NCBI GenBank assembly: GCA_902806325.1
Contig: CADCWE010000262.1
Span: 1 to 48,480, forward strand
DNA length: 48,480 bases
Direction: 5' to 3'
DNA from: an uncultured Thermomicrobiales bacterium
Lineage (GTDB): Bacteria > Chloroflexota > Chloroflexia > Thermomicrobiales > UBA6265
Position 1 is the stretch's first letter. Every line of letters starts with the position of its first letter. Made by a program: the position numbers and the translations under genes. Positions 8,452 through 17,195 of this stretch are shown piece by piece. Under the pieces are notes generated by a model, which made no database searches, was not told the origin of the DNA, and worked only from the letters and a program-made list of their open reading frames with translations.

Positions 8452-11376
8452 CTACTCCGTTCGCCTCCCCATCGCCCGCCGCTTCGCCGCCAATAGCTCG
8501 CTGCGCACCCCGGCCGAGGGTCCGGCGGGCGCCGCCGGCTGGGGCGGCTCGGCTGGACCGGGGGGCGAATGGTTCGCGCCTGGCCCGGCCCCGGCTCGCG
8601 CATCCGCGTCGGCGTCCGGCGCCGGGTCGCGTGCGGCGGGACGACGGGTCTCGCGGATTTTGAGCAGCGGGGCGGTGTGGGTCGGCCGCCGCTGCGCCGG
8701 CGCCACGGTCCGCGCCCGGCTCGGGATGAGTCGCGCCCGGAGTCCGGCCAGTTCGCGGCGCCCGATGGCGAGGCGGCGGACCGCGACATCGACCGGTAGC
8801 AGCACCAGGGCCAAAAGGACCAACCACGGCCAAAGCGGGTACTGCGTCTTGGCCGGAGCCAGATCGTGGCGGAACGCATCGGTGATGGTGCCGGCGTCCA
8901 GGGCCGCGCCGCCCGTCAAGTTCCGCGCCCGCTCCAGGGTGGCCGGGCCGGTGCCGTGGCTCGGGCCGTATTCGGGGGAGTAGCCGACGACCAGGCCGGA
9001 GGTCGCTCCGGCCACCACCGGGCCGTCGGCGATCTCCCGTTGGGTTACGGCGAGAAGATAAGCCCCAGGCGGCAGTTCGCCCGTCGCGCCGGAGTAACGG
9101 CCGGGTGCGTCTTGGGCCAAGCTCAGGTCCTGCCGCGTCCCGTTCGGGCCGAGGACCGAGACCGTGGTCAGCAGGTCGTTGCGGAACGCGCCGCTGGGGT
9201 CGGCAGAGTCGACGGTAATCGCGGTCCCGCCGTCCGGGCCGTTGCGGTCCAGGGTGACCCCGACATCGCCGCCCGGTCCGGCCGCCGCCCAGCGCACGGT
9301 TTGGGTCCAGAACCGCGCAAAGCCGTCCCAGCCGACCCAGCCGCTGGCCCATTGGTTCTTGGCGTCGGCGGTGAAGGCGACACCGCGGCCGAGCCCGTAT
9401 TGCCATTGGGCCAGGATCGGCTCGGCGCGGTCGGAGAGGAGGACGGTTTGGGCGGTCGCCTTGGGGGTGGTGCTGACGTAGCCTTGGAGGTTGGGCAGGG
9501 CAGCGATGCCGTCCAGGATCGGGCTGGGGGCGCCGCGGGCGAGCGAGATGTCGCCCTCGACGATGTAGGCGCGGAGAGCGACCTTGGTCTCCTTGAGGAA
9601 GATGCCGGGGATCTCGTGCGGGTCGGCGGCGGCGTAGAACCGGCCGCCGCCGCGCTCGGCCAAATCCTGCAGGAAATCGGCCGCGCCACCGCCGGCGCCG
9701 ATCACGGTCAGGGTGATCCCGTTCGCCTTCATCTCCGCCAGCAGGGCGTCGAAGTCGCCGGTGTTGGACCAGCCGTCGGTGACCAGGATGATGTGGCGGA
9801 CCTTGCCGGTCGCGCCCCGCATTGCCTCGACCGCCTCGGCCAGCCCGGCGTAGATGTTGGTCCCGCCTTCGGGTTTGATCGCCGCCAGGGCGCCGGCGAT
9901 GTCGCCCTGCTCCGATATCGCCGCCAGGGGCAGGATCTGGACCGCCTCGTCGTCGAAGGCGACCACCCCGACCTCGTCCGACGGCCCGAGCATCGAGATC
10001 GCCTGGAACGCGGCCTCCTTCGCCAGATCCGTCTTGGGCAGGCCGGCCTCGATCCGGGCTTGGCCGTTGCCCTCCTCGCCGTGGCAGCGGCCCATCGAGC
10101 CGGACTTGTCGATCGTGAAATCGACGCTGACCTGGGGCATTTTCTTCGGGTCGCGCAGGTCCATCCGCAGCGGCAGCGTTTCTTCGAGCGGGGTGTCGAA
10201 GTAGCCGCCGACGCCAAAGGATGCGTCTCCGCCGACCGCGACCAAGCCCCGCCCGAGGTCGCGCACGTACTGCTGGAGGGTCGTCATGGCCCGACCGAGG
10301 GTTTGGGCCGGGACGTTGACCAGGACCACGGCGTCGTAGCCGGCGTAGGCGGGTAAATCGGACGGGGCGCCGGCCGCGGGTTTGGTCTCGACCAGCAACC
10401 CGCCGGCCCGCAGCGCCGCCGCCAGGGCGTCCGCTTCGCCGGGGGTGCCTTCGAGGAGCAAGGCGGAGGCGGGACCGGCGACGTCGGTGAAGGCGCTCAG
10501 TTGGTTGTTCTGAAATGCGGTGTCGGCGCCGTCCGGGGTCGAGACGCTGGCGGTGAAGGTCCGAAATCCGCGATCGCCGACGGCGACCGCAACGGCGAAG
10601 GTGTTGACCCCGGCCCGGAGTTGGACCGCCTCCTCCTTCAGCACCGCGCCGTCGCCGAGGAGGCGCAGCGTGCCGGGGGTTTCGCGGGCGCTCTCGACCC
10701 TGACCTGGACGTCGAACGTGTCGCCGGCGCGGGCGCGGGCGGGGGCGACCACGTCCGCCACCAGCACCTCCGGCCCGTCCGGCGGGGTCAAGCCGACGGT
10801 GACGATCTGGGCATCGTTGGCGGCGGCCATCATCGCCGCCGCCTCGAGGTCGCCTCGGTTCTCCTCGCCGTCGGAGATCACGACCAGGCGGCGCGAGGCA
10901 CCCTCCGGGAACAACGCCAGCCCGAGCCGGACCGCGCCGGCGATGTCGGTCGCGGTCGCGGTGGGCCGGGAGCGGAACGGTTCGGCCCGGTTGTCCTCGC
11001 CCATCGCCCGCTCGACGACCGCGTCGGCGCCGAACAGCACCGTCGCGGCCCGGTCCCCGTCCGGCATCGCGGCGATGGCGCGGTTCACCATGTCCTCGGC
11101 CCGCGCCAGACCGTCCGCGCCGACGCTGTCCGAGGCATCGACGAGGAAGACGACCGCCAGCCGATCGCTGGCCCGCGTCAACCGTGCCCCGCTCAGGGCG
11201 AAGACCAGCGAGGTCAGGACCAGGCAGCGCAGCCCGACCGCGGCGATCCGTCGCCCCCGCGTCGCCCGCGGCGACCCGGCGAGGGCGACCGCCCCGGCCA
11301 GCGGGAGGAGGAGCAGCAGGACCAAGGCGAGCGGCTGGCCGAAGGCGACGGCGGTGGAGAAGAGGTGGTCTGGCAT
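8452..11376 (-). CDS. Large membrane VWA protein with two MIDAS sites and a GATase-like domain
   Basis: 974 residues from ATG 11376. Two N-terminal membrane helices are at about 14-34 and 48-64. A first VWA domain has MIDAS DASDS at 80-84, a central glutamine-amidotransferase-like fold lies at about 300-405 (LVAVGGDASFGVGGY, no catalytic Cys), and a second VWA domain has MIDAS DKSGS at 423-427. A beta-rich region and a final membrane helix near 880-900 (LWPWLVLLALVLLPVDV) precede a Pro/Ala/Asp-rich tail of about 80 residues. It is the last gene of the operon and begins 11 bases after the preceding VWA stop. There is no Shine-Dalgarno; the leader instead reads GGATCACCTCC, the 16S rRNA tail sequence, so expression probably depends on coupling. 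Likely a metal-dependent protein-interaction scaffold in the membrane; substrate unknown. Confidence 0.85.
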   Translation of the reverse strand: MPDHLFSTAVAFGQPLALVLLLLLPLAGAVALAGSPRATRGRRIAAVGLRCLVLTSLVFALSGARLTRASDRLAVVFLVDASDSVGADGLARAEDMVNRAIAAMPDGDRAATVLFGADAVVERAMGEDNRAEPFRSRPTATATDIAGAVRLGLALFPEGASRRLVVISDGEENRGDLEAAAMMAAANDAQIVTVGLTPPDGPEVLVADVVAPARARAGDTFDVQVRVESARETPGTLRLLGDGAVLKEEAVQLRAGVNTFAVAVAVGDRGFRTFTASVSTPDGADTAFQNNQLSAFTDVAGPASALLLEGTPGEADALAAALRAGGLLVETKPAAGAPSDLPAYAGYDAVVLVNVPAQTLGRAMTTLQQYVRDLGRGLVAVGGDASFGVGGYFDTPLEETLPLRMDLRDPKKMPQVSVDFTIDKSGSMGRCHGEEGNGQARIEAGLPKTDLAKEAAFQAISMLGPSDEVGVVAFDDEAVQILPLAAISEQGDIAGALAAIKPEGGTNIYAGLAEAVEAMRGATGKVRHIILVTDGWSNTGDFDALLAEMKANGITLTVIGAGGGAADFLQDLAERGGGRFYAAADPHEIPGIFLKETKVALRAYIVEGDISLARGAPSPILDGIAALPNLQGYVSTTPKATAQTVLLSDRAEPILAQWQYGLGRGVAFTADAKNQWASGWVGWDGFARFWTQTVRWAAAGPGGDVGVTLDRNGPDGGTAITVDSADPSGAFRNDLLTTVSVLGPNGTRQDLSLAQDAPGRYSGATGELPPGAYLLAVTQREIADGPVVAGATSGLVVGYSPEYGPSHGTGPATLERARNLTGGAALDAGTITDAFRHDLAPAKTQYPLWPWLVLLALVLLPVDVAVRRLAIGRRELAGLRARLIPSRARTVAPAQRRPTHTAPLLKIRETRRPAARDPAPDADADARAGAGPGANHSPPGPAEPPQPAAPAGPSAGVRSELLAAKRRAMGRRTE

Positions 11377-11387
11377 GGAGGTGATCC

Positions 11388-13352
11388 CTATCGGAAGGGC
11401 AAGCGCGACGGGTTTCTCCCCGCCCGCGATCGGCGTCCCGGAAACGCAACCATCGTCGCCATCCGCCCCACCCCCGGCAGCCGCCCCCGGTAGAACGCCC
11501 ACCACTCCAGAGCCAGGACCGCCACGCCGAGGGCGATCGCCGGCCACCAGAGGAAGCGGCGGGCGTCGCCGGAGCGGAGCGCGGTCCCGGCCCGGGCGGC
11601 CGCTCCGGCGACGGCGGCGTCCGGCGCGGGGTGCAGGTCGGATTCGGCGGCGTCCAACAGATTGACCGTAAAACCTCCGGCCCGCAACGGTGTTTCCGCC
11701 GCGAGGTCGCGGACCAGGTAGCTGCCGGGGCGGGCGGTGTCGGCGAAAAGCAGCTCGGTTTGGGCCGGGATACGGAGCGGATCGCTTCCCGGTGGCGTCA
11801 CCTCGACGGTGTCGGCCCCGGCGCGGGGACGCAGCGGCACCACCGCGCCGGGCGAAACGGTGGCCGGGGTCGCGCCGCCCGTCTCCGGCAGGAGGAAGCC
11901 GGTCAGGTTGGCCAGCAGGACCGGGAAGGCGGTTTGGAGCGGGAGGTCGGACTGGTGGAGGTCGAAGGCGAGGACGGCGACGCGGGCGCCGTCGCGGGTT
12001 CCGCTTAGCAGCAGCGGGTCCGGCCCGGCGACCACCGCCGCCGTTGCCCACGACGGCGTCACCAGTTTGGCGGCGGCGGCGAGGTTGGTTTGGCTCAGGT
12101 CGACGCCTCCGAGGAGCGGGTCGGCGCCGGCGGTGCCGGTGATCGCGGGCGTCTCCACGGCGCCCGACACCTCGACCACTCCGTTGCCGACCGGTGGGTT
12201 AAGGAGCAGCATCGGCGCCGCAAGACCGGGCGTAGGCGCGACCCCATCAAAAACGTAAATATCGTATCCGGACGCGACCGCGCCGGGTTCCGCCACCGAG
12301 ACGGCCAAATCCGGCAGCAACCCCAGGCCGCGCTCCAGGAAGAGGTTGCCGGCCGTGACCAGCAGCACCCGGGCCCCGTCGCCGCTGCGGGTGCGGGCCC
12401 AGGCCGTGTCGTCGACGGTCAGATCATCCCGGCCGCCGGCGGCGAGGTCGGCCCGCAGGACCGACGCATCCGGCGGCAGTTCTGCAAAGGTGAGCGCCAC
12501 GTCCCCGTGCGCGGGCACCGTCAGGTCTTGGGCGGCGACCAGGACGTCGGCCGCGTCGGGATCGTCCGGGGTCGGTTCCGGTTCGGACCAGAGGGTGATC
12601 CGGGCCTCGCGCTCGGCGGTTCCGGCGTTGGCGACGCGGACGAAGAGCTGGGCACCGGCGACGCCGCGCCGGACCGCCATCGTCGTGATCCCGAGGTTTA
12701 AGGGGTCGGCACCGCCGACGGCGACGACCCGGGTCGGCGCCGCCAGGTCGGCGATCGTTGAGGCTGGGATGTCGCCGTCGGAGACCAGCACGATCTCGCC
12801 GTCGGGGAGCCGGGCGGCGGCGGCGGCGGCGAGGGCGAGGGCGTCGGCGATCGCCGCCTGGCCGGCTTCGGCGTTCAGCGCATCGAGGGAATCGCGTAGG
12901 GCGTCGCGGTCGCCGGTCATCGGCTGGGCGACGCGGCCCTGCGCCCCGGCGGCGACCAGCAGCATCCGGCCCCCGTCCGGCATCCGGGCGATCAGGTCGC
13001 GGATCTCGCCTTTGGCCGCGTCGAGGCGCGTCCCATCGCCCTCGACGGCGCCCATGCTGGCCGAGACGTCGACGACGACGACGGTGCTCGCCCCGAGTGC
13101 CGCCTCGACCGAGAGGAACGGCCTGGCGAGGGCGGCGACCAACGCCGCCAGGGCCAGCAACTGGAGAAAAAGCAGCCAGTTCGGCCGGAACCGCTGCCAC
13201 GGCGCGTTGGCTTCGACGTCTCGCGCGAGGCGGTCCCAAAGCAGGGTGCTTGGCACCACCCGGTCCCGGCGCTTGATCTTGAGCAGGTACAAGACGACGA
13301 TCGGCACCGCCAGCGCGGCCAACCCGAGGGCGAGGGGGGTGAGCAGTCCCAT
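11388..13352 (-). CDS. BatA-type VWA domain membrane protein
   Basis: 654 residues. It begins with the aerotolerance-regulator N-terminal domain: first helix at about 5-24, the IKRRDRVVPSTLLW segment, second helix at 58-78. A VWA domain follows with MIDAS DVSAS at 95-99 and VLVSDGD at the later strand. The long middle part is beta-rich, a C-terminal helix lies near residue 610 (LWWPAIALGVAVLALEWW), and the end is basic. Its ATG shares one base with the upstream DUF58 stop (TGATG), so translation is coupled. BatA-like proteins act with MoxR ATPases and DUF58 proteins in envelope stress or complex assembly; here no MoxR gene lies in the same operon. Confidence 0.85.
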   Translation of the reverse strand: MGLLTPLALGLAALAVPIVVLYLLKIKRRDRVVPSTLLWDRLARDVEANAPWQRFRPNWLLFLQLLALAALVAALARPFLSVEAALGASTVVVVDVSASMGAVEGDGTRLDAAKGEIRDLIARMPDGGRMLLVAAGAQGRVAQPMTGDRDALRDSLDALNAEAGQAAIADALALAAAAAARLPDGEIVLVSDGDIPASTIADLAAPTRVVAVGGADPLNLGITTMAVRRGVAGAQLFVRVANAGTAEREARITLWSEPEPTPDDPDAADVLVAAQDLTVPAHGDVALTFAELPPDASVLRADLAAGGRDDLTVDDTAWARTRSGDGARVLLVTAGNLFLERGLGLLPDLAVSVAEPGAVASGYDIYVFDGVAPTPGLAAPMLLLNPPVGNGVVEVSGAVETPAITGTAGADPLLGGVDLSQTNLAAAAKLVTPSWATAAVVAGPDPLLLSGTRDGARVAVLAFDLHQSDLPLQTAFPVLLANLTGFLLPETGGATPATVSPGAVVPLRPRAGADTVEVTPPGSDPLRIPAQTELLFADTARPGSYLVRDLAAETPLRAGGFTVNLLDAAESDLHPAPDAAVAGAAARAGTALRSGDARRFLWWPAIALGVAVLALEWWAFYRGRLPGVGRMATMVAFPGRRSRAGRNPSRLPFR

Positions 13353-14245
13353 CAGGCCACCACCCGCTCCCGCCGCAGGGCGCCGAGGACGAATGCCTCC
13401 AGCGGCTCGGCCGTGGAGACCGGGACGTAGGCGATCGCCCGGTCCAGGCAGGCCCGGCCGATCTCCTCCCGCCAGGCGGCGACCCCGGCCCTGTAGCGGG
13501 CCAGCAGCGCCTCGTCCAGCGTCACCTCGCGGTGCTTCCCGCTCTCCCGGTCGACCAGCCGCAGGTCGCCGCGCAGGTCCTCGCCGGGGTCGAGTTCATC
13601 CGGCGCCAGGGTGTGGACCACCGCGACCTCGTGCCCGCCCGCCCGCAACGCGCGCATCCCGGTTTGGCCGAACCCCTCGCAGAGGAGATCGGAAACCAGG
13701 ATCGCCGGACCCGGCGCGCGGTTGCCGTAGGACGCCAGGGCGGCGTCGAGGTCGGTCACGCCCGTGGCCGTCTCTTGCGCGTTCAAAAAGGCGAACAGCC
13801 GCCGCGCCGCCCGGACGCCGGAGAAGACGGTCGAGCGCTGGACCACCGAACCGGCGACGGTCGCCACCGCGACCCGGTCCAATTCCGAGAGCGCGACGTA
13901 GCCGAGGGCGCCGACGAGGCGCCGCGCCCAGCGCAGCTTGTGGGCGTCCCCTTCGCCCCAGTCCATGGACGCCGAGACGTCGAGCAACAGGTGGAGGGTG
14001 GCGTTCTGGTCGTCGTGATAGAGGCGGAGGAACAAGCGCTCCAGGCGGGCGTAGGCGTTCCAGTCCACCCGTCGCAGGTCGTCGCCGACGTTGTAGGACC
14101 GGAAGTCCGCGAACTCGACCGAGGATCCCCGCGCCGGGCTCCGCCGGTGCCCGACCGCCTGCCCGGCCCGGTTCCGCCGCACGGCGATCGAGAGTCGCTC
14201 CAACCGGCGTAGGAACGCCTCGTCGAAGTCGTTGGCGGGGGTCAT
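13352..14245 (-). CDS. DUF58 domain-containing protein (short, VWA-like)
   Basis: 297 residues from ATG 14245, MTPANDFDEAFLRRL. It carries the DUF58 signature SVEFADFRSYNVGDDLRRVD followed by W-N-A-Y-A-R and a VWA-like LLLDVSASMDWGEG segment with a DxSxS metal site, and lacks membrane helices. It is therefore the soluble DUF58 type, unlike the membrane-anchored one at 2327-3679. The frame remains open far upstream of 14245, but that extension is Arg/Pro/Ser-rich and lies antisense to the preceding gene's 3' end, so it is not coding. A promoter-like TCCTACGATGC lies about 43 bases upstream of the ATG. The stop overlaps the next start by one base. Confidence 0.85.
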   Translation of the reverse strand: MTPANDFDEAFLRRLERLSIAVRRNRAGQAVGHRRSPARGSSVEFADFRSYNVGDDLRRVDWNAYARLERLFLRLYHDDQNATLHLLLDVSASMDWGEGDAHKLRWARRLVGALGYVALSELDRVAVATVAGSVVQRSTVFSGVRAARRLFAFLNAQETATGVTDLDAALASYGNRAPGPAILVSDLLCEGFGQTGMRALRAGGHEVAVVHTLAPDELDPGEDLRGDLRLVDRESGKHREVTLDEALLARYRAGVAAWREEIGRACLDRAIAYVPVSTAEPLEAFVLGALRRERVVA

Positions 14246-14287
14246 CGGTCGGATCCCAGCGGGGACTGCCGCGCGGCAGTTACGATC

Positions 14288-14298
14288 GCATCGTAGGA
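14288..14298 (-). promoter_or_regulatory. Putative -10 promoter (TCCTACGATGC)
   Basis: Minus-strand TACGAT, 43 bases upstream of the DUF58 ATG and inside the 214-base gap after the Gly/Gln-rich protein gene. It could provide an internal promoter for the three downstream genes. Confidence 0.35.
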
Positions 14299-14459
14299 GA
14301 AGCTCCCCGTGGCCACCCGGTCCCCGGTCATCGGCGAGAGGGGAAGGAACTGATGTTTGGCGGGGCGGACGGGGTTGGCGGGACCCGACGAGATCGAGCC
14401 CGCAACGGGCGGCCACGGGGAGCCGCCCGGGCGGCATGGTCCGGAGATCCGTCGCCGCG

Positions 14460-16181
14460 TCATTCCCCCGCCTCCTCCGCGTCGTCGGGGGCCGGTTCGA
14501 GGGCGCTGAAGTAGTCGCGGACGTAGTCCTGGAGCGGCGGCGGGACGACGCCTTGTTCGAGGTCGCGGCTGGCTTGGCGGGCGTAGTCGCCGTAGACGGC
14601 GGCGTAGGGGACGGTGGCGTCGGTGGCGAGACCGGCCCCGGTTTGGGCGCCGGTTTGCTCCTGGCCCTGGCCTTCCTGACCGGCAACGAAGTCCGGATCG
14701 CCAGCGCCGGTTTGGCCGAGATTCCCGGCCGGGGCGTAGACCGACTCTTCCTCGCGGGATCCCGCCTGACCCGCCTCGCCGAGCCGGGGTTGCGCGTCGC
14801 CGCCCTGACCACCGGGGTTGGTCCGCGCGGTCGAGCCGCCGGAACCGGCGCCGGCGCCCGCTCCTTGGCCTTGCCCCTCCCCTTGCCCCTGCCCCTGCCC
14901 CTGCCCGGAACCGTTTTCTTCGCCTTGGCCCTGACCCGCGCCCTGGCCGGGGGGCTGGGCTTGTTGGCTCTCACCCAGGCCCTGGCGGGCGGCGGCGAGG
15001 CCGCCGGCGGCCCGGGCCGCCGCCTGGCCGGCGGCTTGGTCGGCGGCGAGGGCAGAAACGGCGCCTGCGGCCTGGTCGAGTGCCCCGGCGGCGGCGCCGG
15101 AATCGCCGGCCGCCATCGCCCCGGCGGCCGCTTGGAGCGCGGCCGGAAGTCCTGGATCGGTGCCGGCCTGGGCGGCGGCGAGTTCCGCCAGCTTCGCCGC
15201 CAGCGCCTGCTGCTCTTTGGCGGAAAGGGATTGCGCCTGCTCGCCGAGGCCGGCCAGCGCCGCGGCGGCGGCGGGCAGATCCCCGGCCGCGAGGGCGTTG
15301 CCGACCTCGGCCGTGGCGCCGCTGGTCTGCAACGCGGGGGCGGCTTCGCGCAGGGCTTGGGCGCGCTGGGGCACGGTCGCGTCTTCGAGCCGGCGGAGGT
15401 CGCTTTCGGCCGCCGCGATCTCGGTGGTGGCTTCTTCGTCGGTCATCGCGCCGGGGTCCAGCGCGGCGGCGAGGTCGGCGAGGCGGGCGGCGAGGGCGTC
15501 CTTGGTTGCCGGGTCGAGGTCGGTCCGGGCGGCGACCTCGGCGGCCAATCCGTCGACCGCCGCCTCGGCCGCTTCGACCGCCGCGGCGTCCGCGCGCCGC
15601 TCCCGGACCCGGTCGTCCTGGGGATTTGGCGCCCAGACCGCCAGCGCGGCCAGCAGCGCCAAGCCGCCGAGGCCAAACACCGGCCGGCGCTCGATCTCCG
15701 GACCCAAACGGGGCACCCGACGCGCGGCGCGGGCGGCGGCGACCGTGTCGGCCAGTTGGCCTTGGACGAACGCGGCGCTGGTGCCGCCGGGGATCAGCCG
15801 CAGCTCCAACGCCGTCCCGAGCCGCTCCCGCAGGCCCAGCGCGCGGTCCGCCCGCCGGGCGACGGTCGCCGCCGGGGCTGGCCAAACCGCCCCGGCCACC
15901 AGCCCGAGGAGCGCGCCGCCGCCCACCGCCGCCGCGATCCAAACCCGCAACTCGTCCGGCAGCAGCAGCGGGCGCACCCGCGCCAGGAGCGCCACGATCA
16001 ACGCCGCAACCAAGCCGACCCCGATCCCGAGCAGCGCCCCGGCCAGCGCCCGGTCCCCCCGCAATCGCCATCGGGCGCGCCGCAGCAGCGCCGCCACCTC
16101 CCGCGGCAGCGGCTCGGGCGCCGGTTCGGCCACGCCGGGAGCGGCCCGCCGGAGGGTACCGAGCGCGGGTTTGGACGACAT
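14460..16181 (-). CDS. Membrane protein with Gly/Gln-rich low-complexity region
   Basis: 573 residues from ATG 16181 (GAGGGGG 8 bases upstream; a GTG at 16202 is the alternative). Two membrane helices are at about 45-68 and 83-105, and a further hydrophobic segment near 175-190. A long Ala/Leu/Glu/Asp-rich helical region, probably coiled coil (about 200-410), precedes a Gly/Gln/Glu repeat of the GQGQGEGQ type and a conserved C-terminal block, VPYAAVYGDYARQA then VPPPLQDYVRDYFSAL. That last block is also found at the C-termini of membrane proteins encoded next to MoxR/DUF58/VWA genes in other GC-rich bacteria. First gene of the operon leading to DUF58 and the two VWA proteins. No enzymatic motif is seen. 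Confidence 0.75.
   Translation of the reverse strand: MSSKPALGTLRRAAPGVAEPAPEPLPREVAALLRRARWRLRGDRALAGALLGIGVGLVAALIVALLARVRPLLLPDELRVWIAAAVGGGALLGLVAGAVWPAPAATVARRADRALGLRERLGTALELRLIPGGTSAAFVQGQLADTVAAARAARRVPRLGPEIERRPVFGLGGLALLAALAVWAPNPQDDRVRERRADAAAVEAAEAAVDGLAAEVAARTDLDPATKDALAARLADLAAALDPGAMTDEEATTEIAAAESDLRRLEDATVPQRAQALREAAPALQTSGATAEVGNALAAGDLPAAAAALAGLGEQAQSLSAKEQQALAAKLAELAAAQAGTDPGLPAALQAAAGAMAAGDSGAAAGALDQAAGAVSALAADQAAGQAAARAAGGLAAARQGLGESQQAQPPGQGAGQGQGEENGSGQGQGQGQGEGQGQGAGAGAGSGGSTARTNPGGQGGDAQPRLGEAGQAGSREEESVYAPAGNLGQTGAGDPDFVAGQEGQGQEQTGAQTGAGLATDATVPYAAVYGDYARQASRDLEQGVVPPPLQDYVRDYFSALEPAPDDAEEAGE
14866..14910. repeat. Hexanucleotide tandem repeat (CCCCTG/CCCTTG units)
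   Basis: Imperfect tandem CCCCTG-type hexamers inside the gene at 14460-16181. They encode the alternating Gly-Gln(-Glu) stretch and are prone to length change by slippage in units that keep the frame. Confidence 0.6.
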
Positions 16182-16414
16182 CGGTTGGCCCCCTCGCGCC
16201 ACGCCGGCACCACGCCGCCGCTCTTGTCTTCCAAACGCTCGGGACCGGGATACGGTTGCGGCCGCGGTCTACGGGGGATGGGGGATGGAAGCGGTTGGTG
16301 GGGCGCTTGGCGTGCGCCCGGTTCCGGGTCCTGGACGTTGGCGTTCACCACGATCGGCAGTGGTTGCGTCCGGTCGCACGCCATACGTCCCACTAATCGC
16401 CCGTTTCCCGGCCC

Positions 16415-17017
16415 CTACAGCGCCACCAAACTCGTCTCGTACATCCGGCCGAAGAGGCGGTCCCAGCAGGCGCGGGAGGGATCGACGGACTCGAACCCGG
16501 CTTCCAATTGCTGAGGCATGTCCGGGGTGAGCAGGATGGTCGGCAGGCGCTGTTGGTAGCGGCCGTCGATGGTCCGGTCGAGGAACAGCGCCTCGTGGCG
16601 GGCGGTCGGTTTGAGGCCGACCAGGACCAGCAGTTCGGTCGAGAGCATGGTCGAGTAGGTCGCGTCGGTGACGCGGGTGGCGAGGTCGAACTCGCGCTTG
16701 GCCTTGCCGTCGTCGGGCGCGGCGTGGGCGGTCGGGGCGAGTTCGGGCAGGCCGACCTCGTGGACGTAGGCGCTGAGGGCGAAATCCCGCCAGGGCATCA
16801 CGTAGTGGGAAACGGGCGGCGTGTGCTCGCCGAGGCGGTACTTGATGAAGTCGGCGATGCGGTGGGAGCGCCCGGCGCGGGCGTTGAAGATGAACCAGCC
16901 TTGGCCCTGGCGCAGCCGGCTATCGACCGCGTCGAAGTACAAGCTCAGGCGCTGCAGCAGGTCGCGGTCCTGGACCGGCGCCTGCTCGACGAAGGTGGAC
17001 GACTCCTGCTCGGCCAT
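16415..17017 (-). CDS. Degenerate DnaC/IstB-like P-loop protein (predicted non-catalytic)
   Basis: 200 residues, ATG at 17017 with GGGAGG 7 bases upstream. By eye the protein follows the DnaC/IstB AAA+ helper fold along its length: GQGWFIFNARAGRSHRIA lines up with the G-x-G-LxLyGppGtGKTHLA Walker A block, ELLVLVGL with the Walker B strand (usually LLVIDDL), and DGRYQQRLPTILLTPDMP with the RY..RLPTI.TTN sensor-1 block, followed by a C-terminal WDRLFGRMYE like the usual SRL region. The Walker A Lys-Thr is Arg-Ser and both Walker B aspartates are replaced by Val-Gly, so ATP hydrolysis looks lost. Role unknown; a structural partner of a replication protein or a repurposed fold are possibilities. 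Assignment rests on manual alignment. Confidence 0.55.
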   Translation of the reverse strand: MAEQESSTFVEQAPVQDRDLLQRLSLYFDAVDSRLRQGQGWFIFNARAGRSHRIADFIKYRLGEHTPPVSHYVMPWRDFALSAYVHEVGLPELAPTAHAAPDDGKAKREFDLATRVTDATYSTMLSTELLVLVGLKPTARHEALFLDRTIDGRYQQRLPTILLTPDMPQQLEAGFESVDPSRACWDRLFGRMYETSLVAL

Positions 17018-17195
17018 CCGGGACCTCCCGTGGCTCCTGGACCCGGCCCCGCCGGGACCGCCGTGGATGCGGGGCGATCGCCTGCATACCAGTACCACAT
17101 CCGGCGCCGCTTGTGAACCTCCCGGTTGGCCCAGAGTTGACGGGTCGGGACATCCTTCCCATTGGGCGAACGGCCTTTGGGCCGGCGACGGTCCG

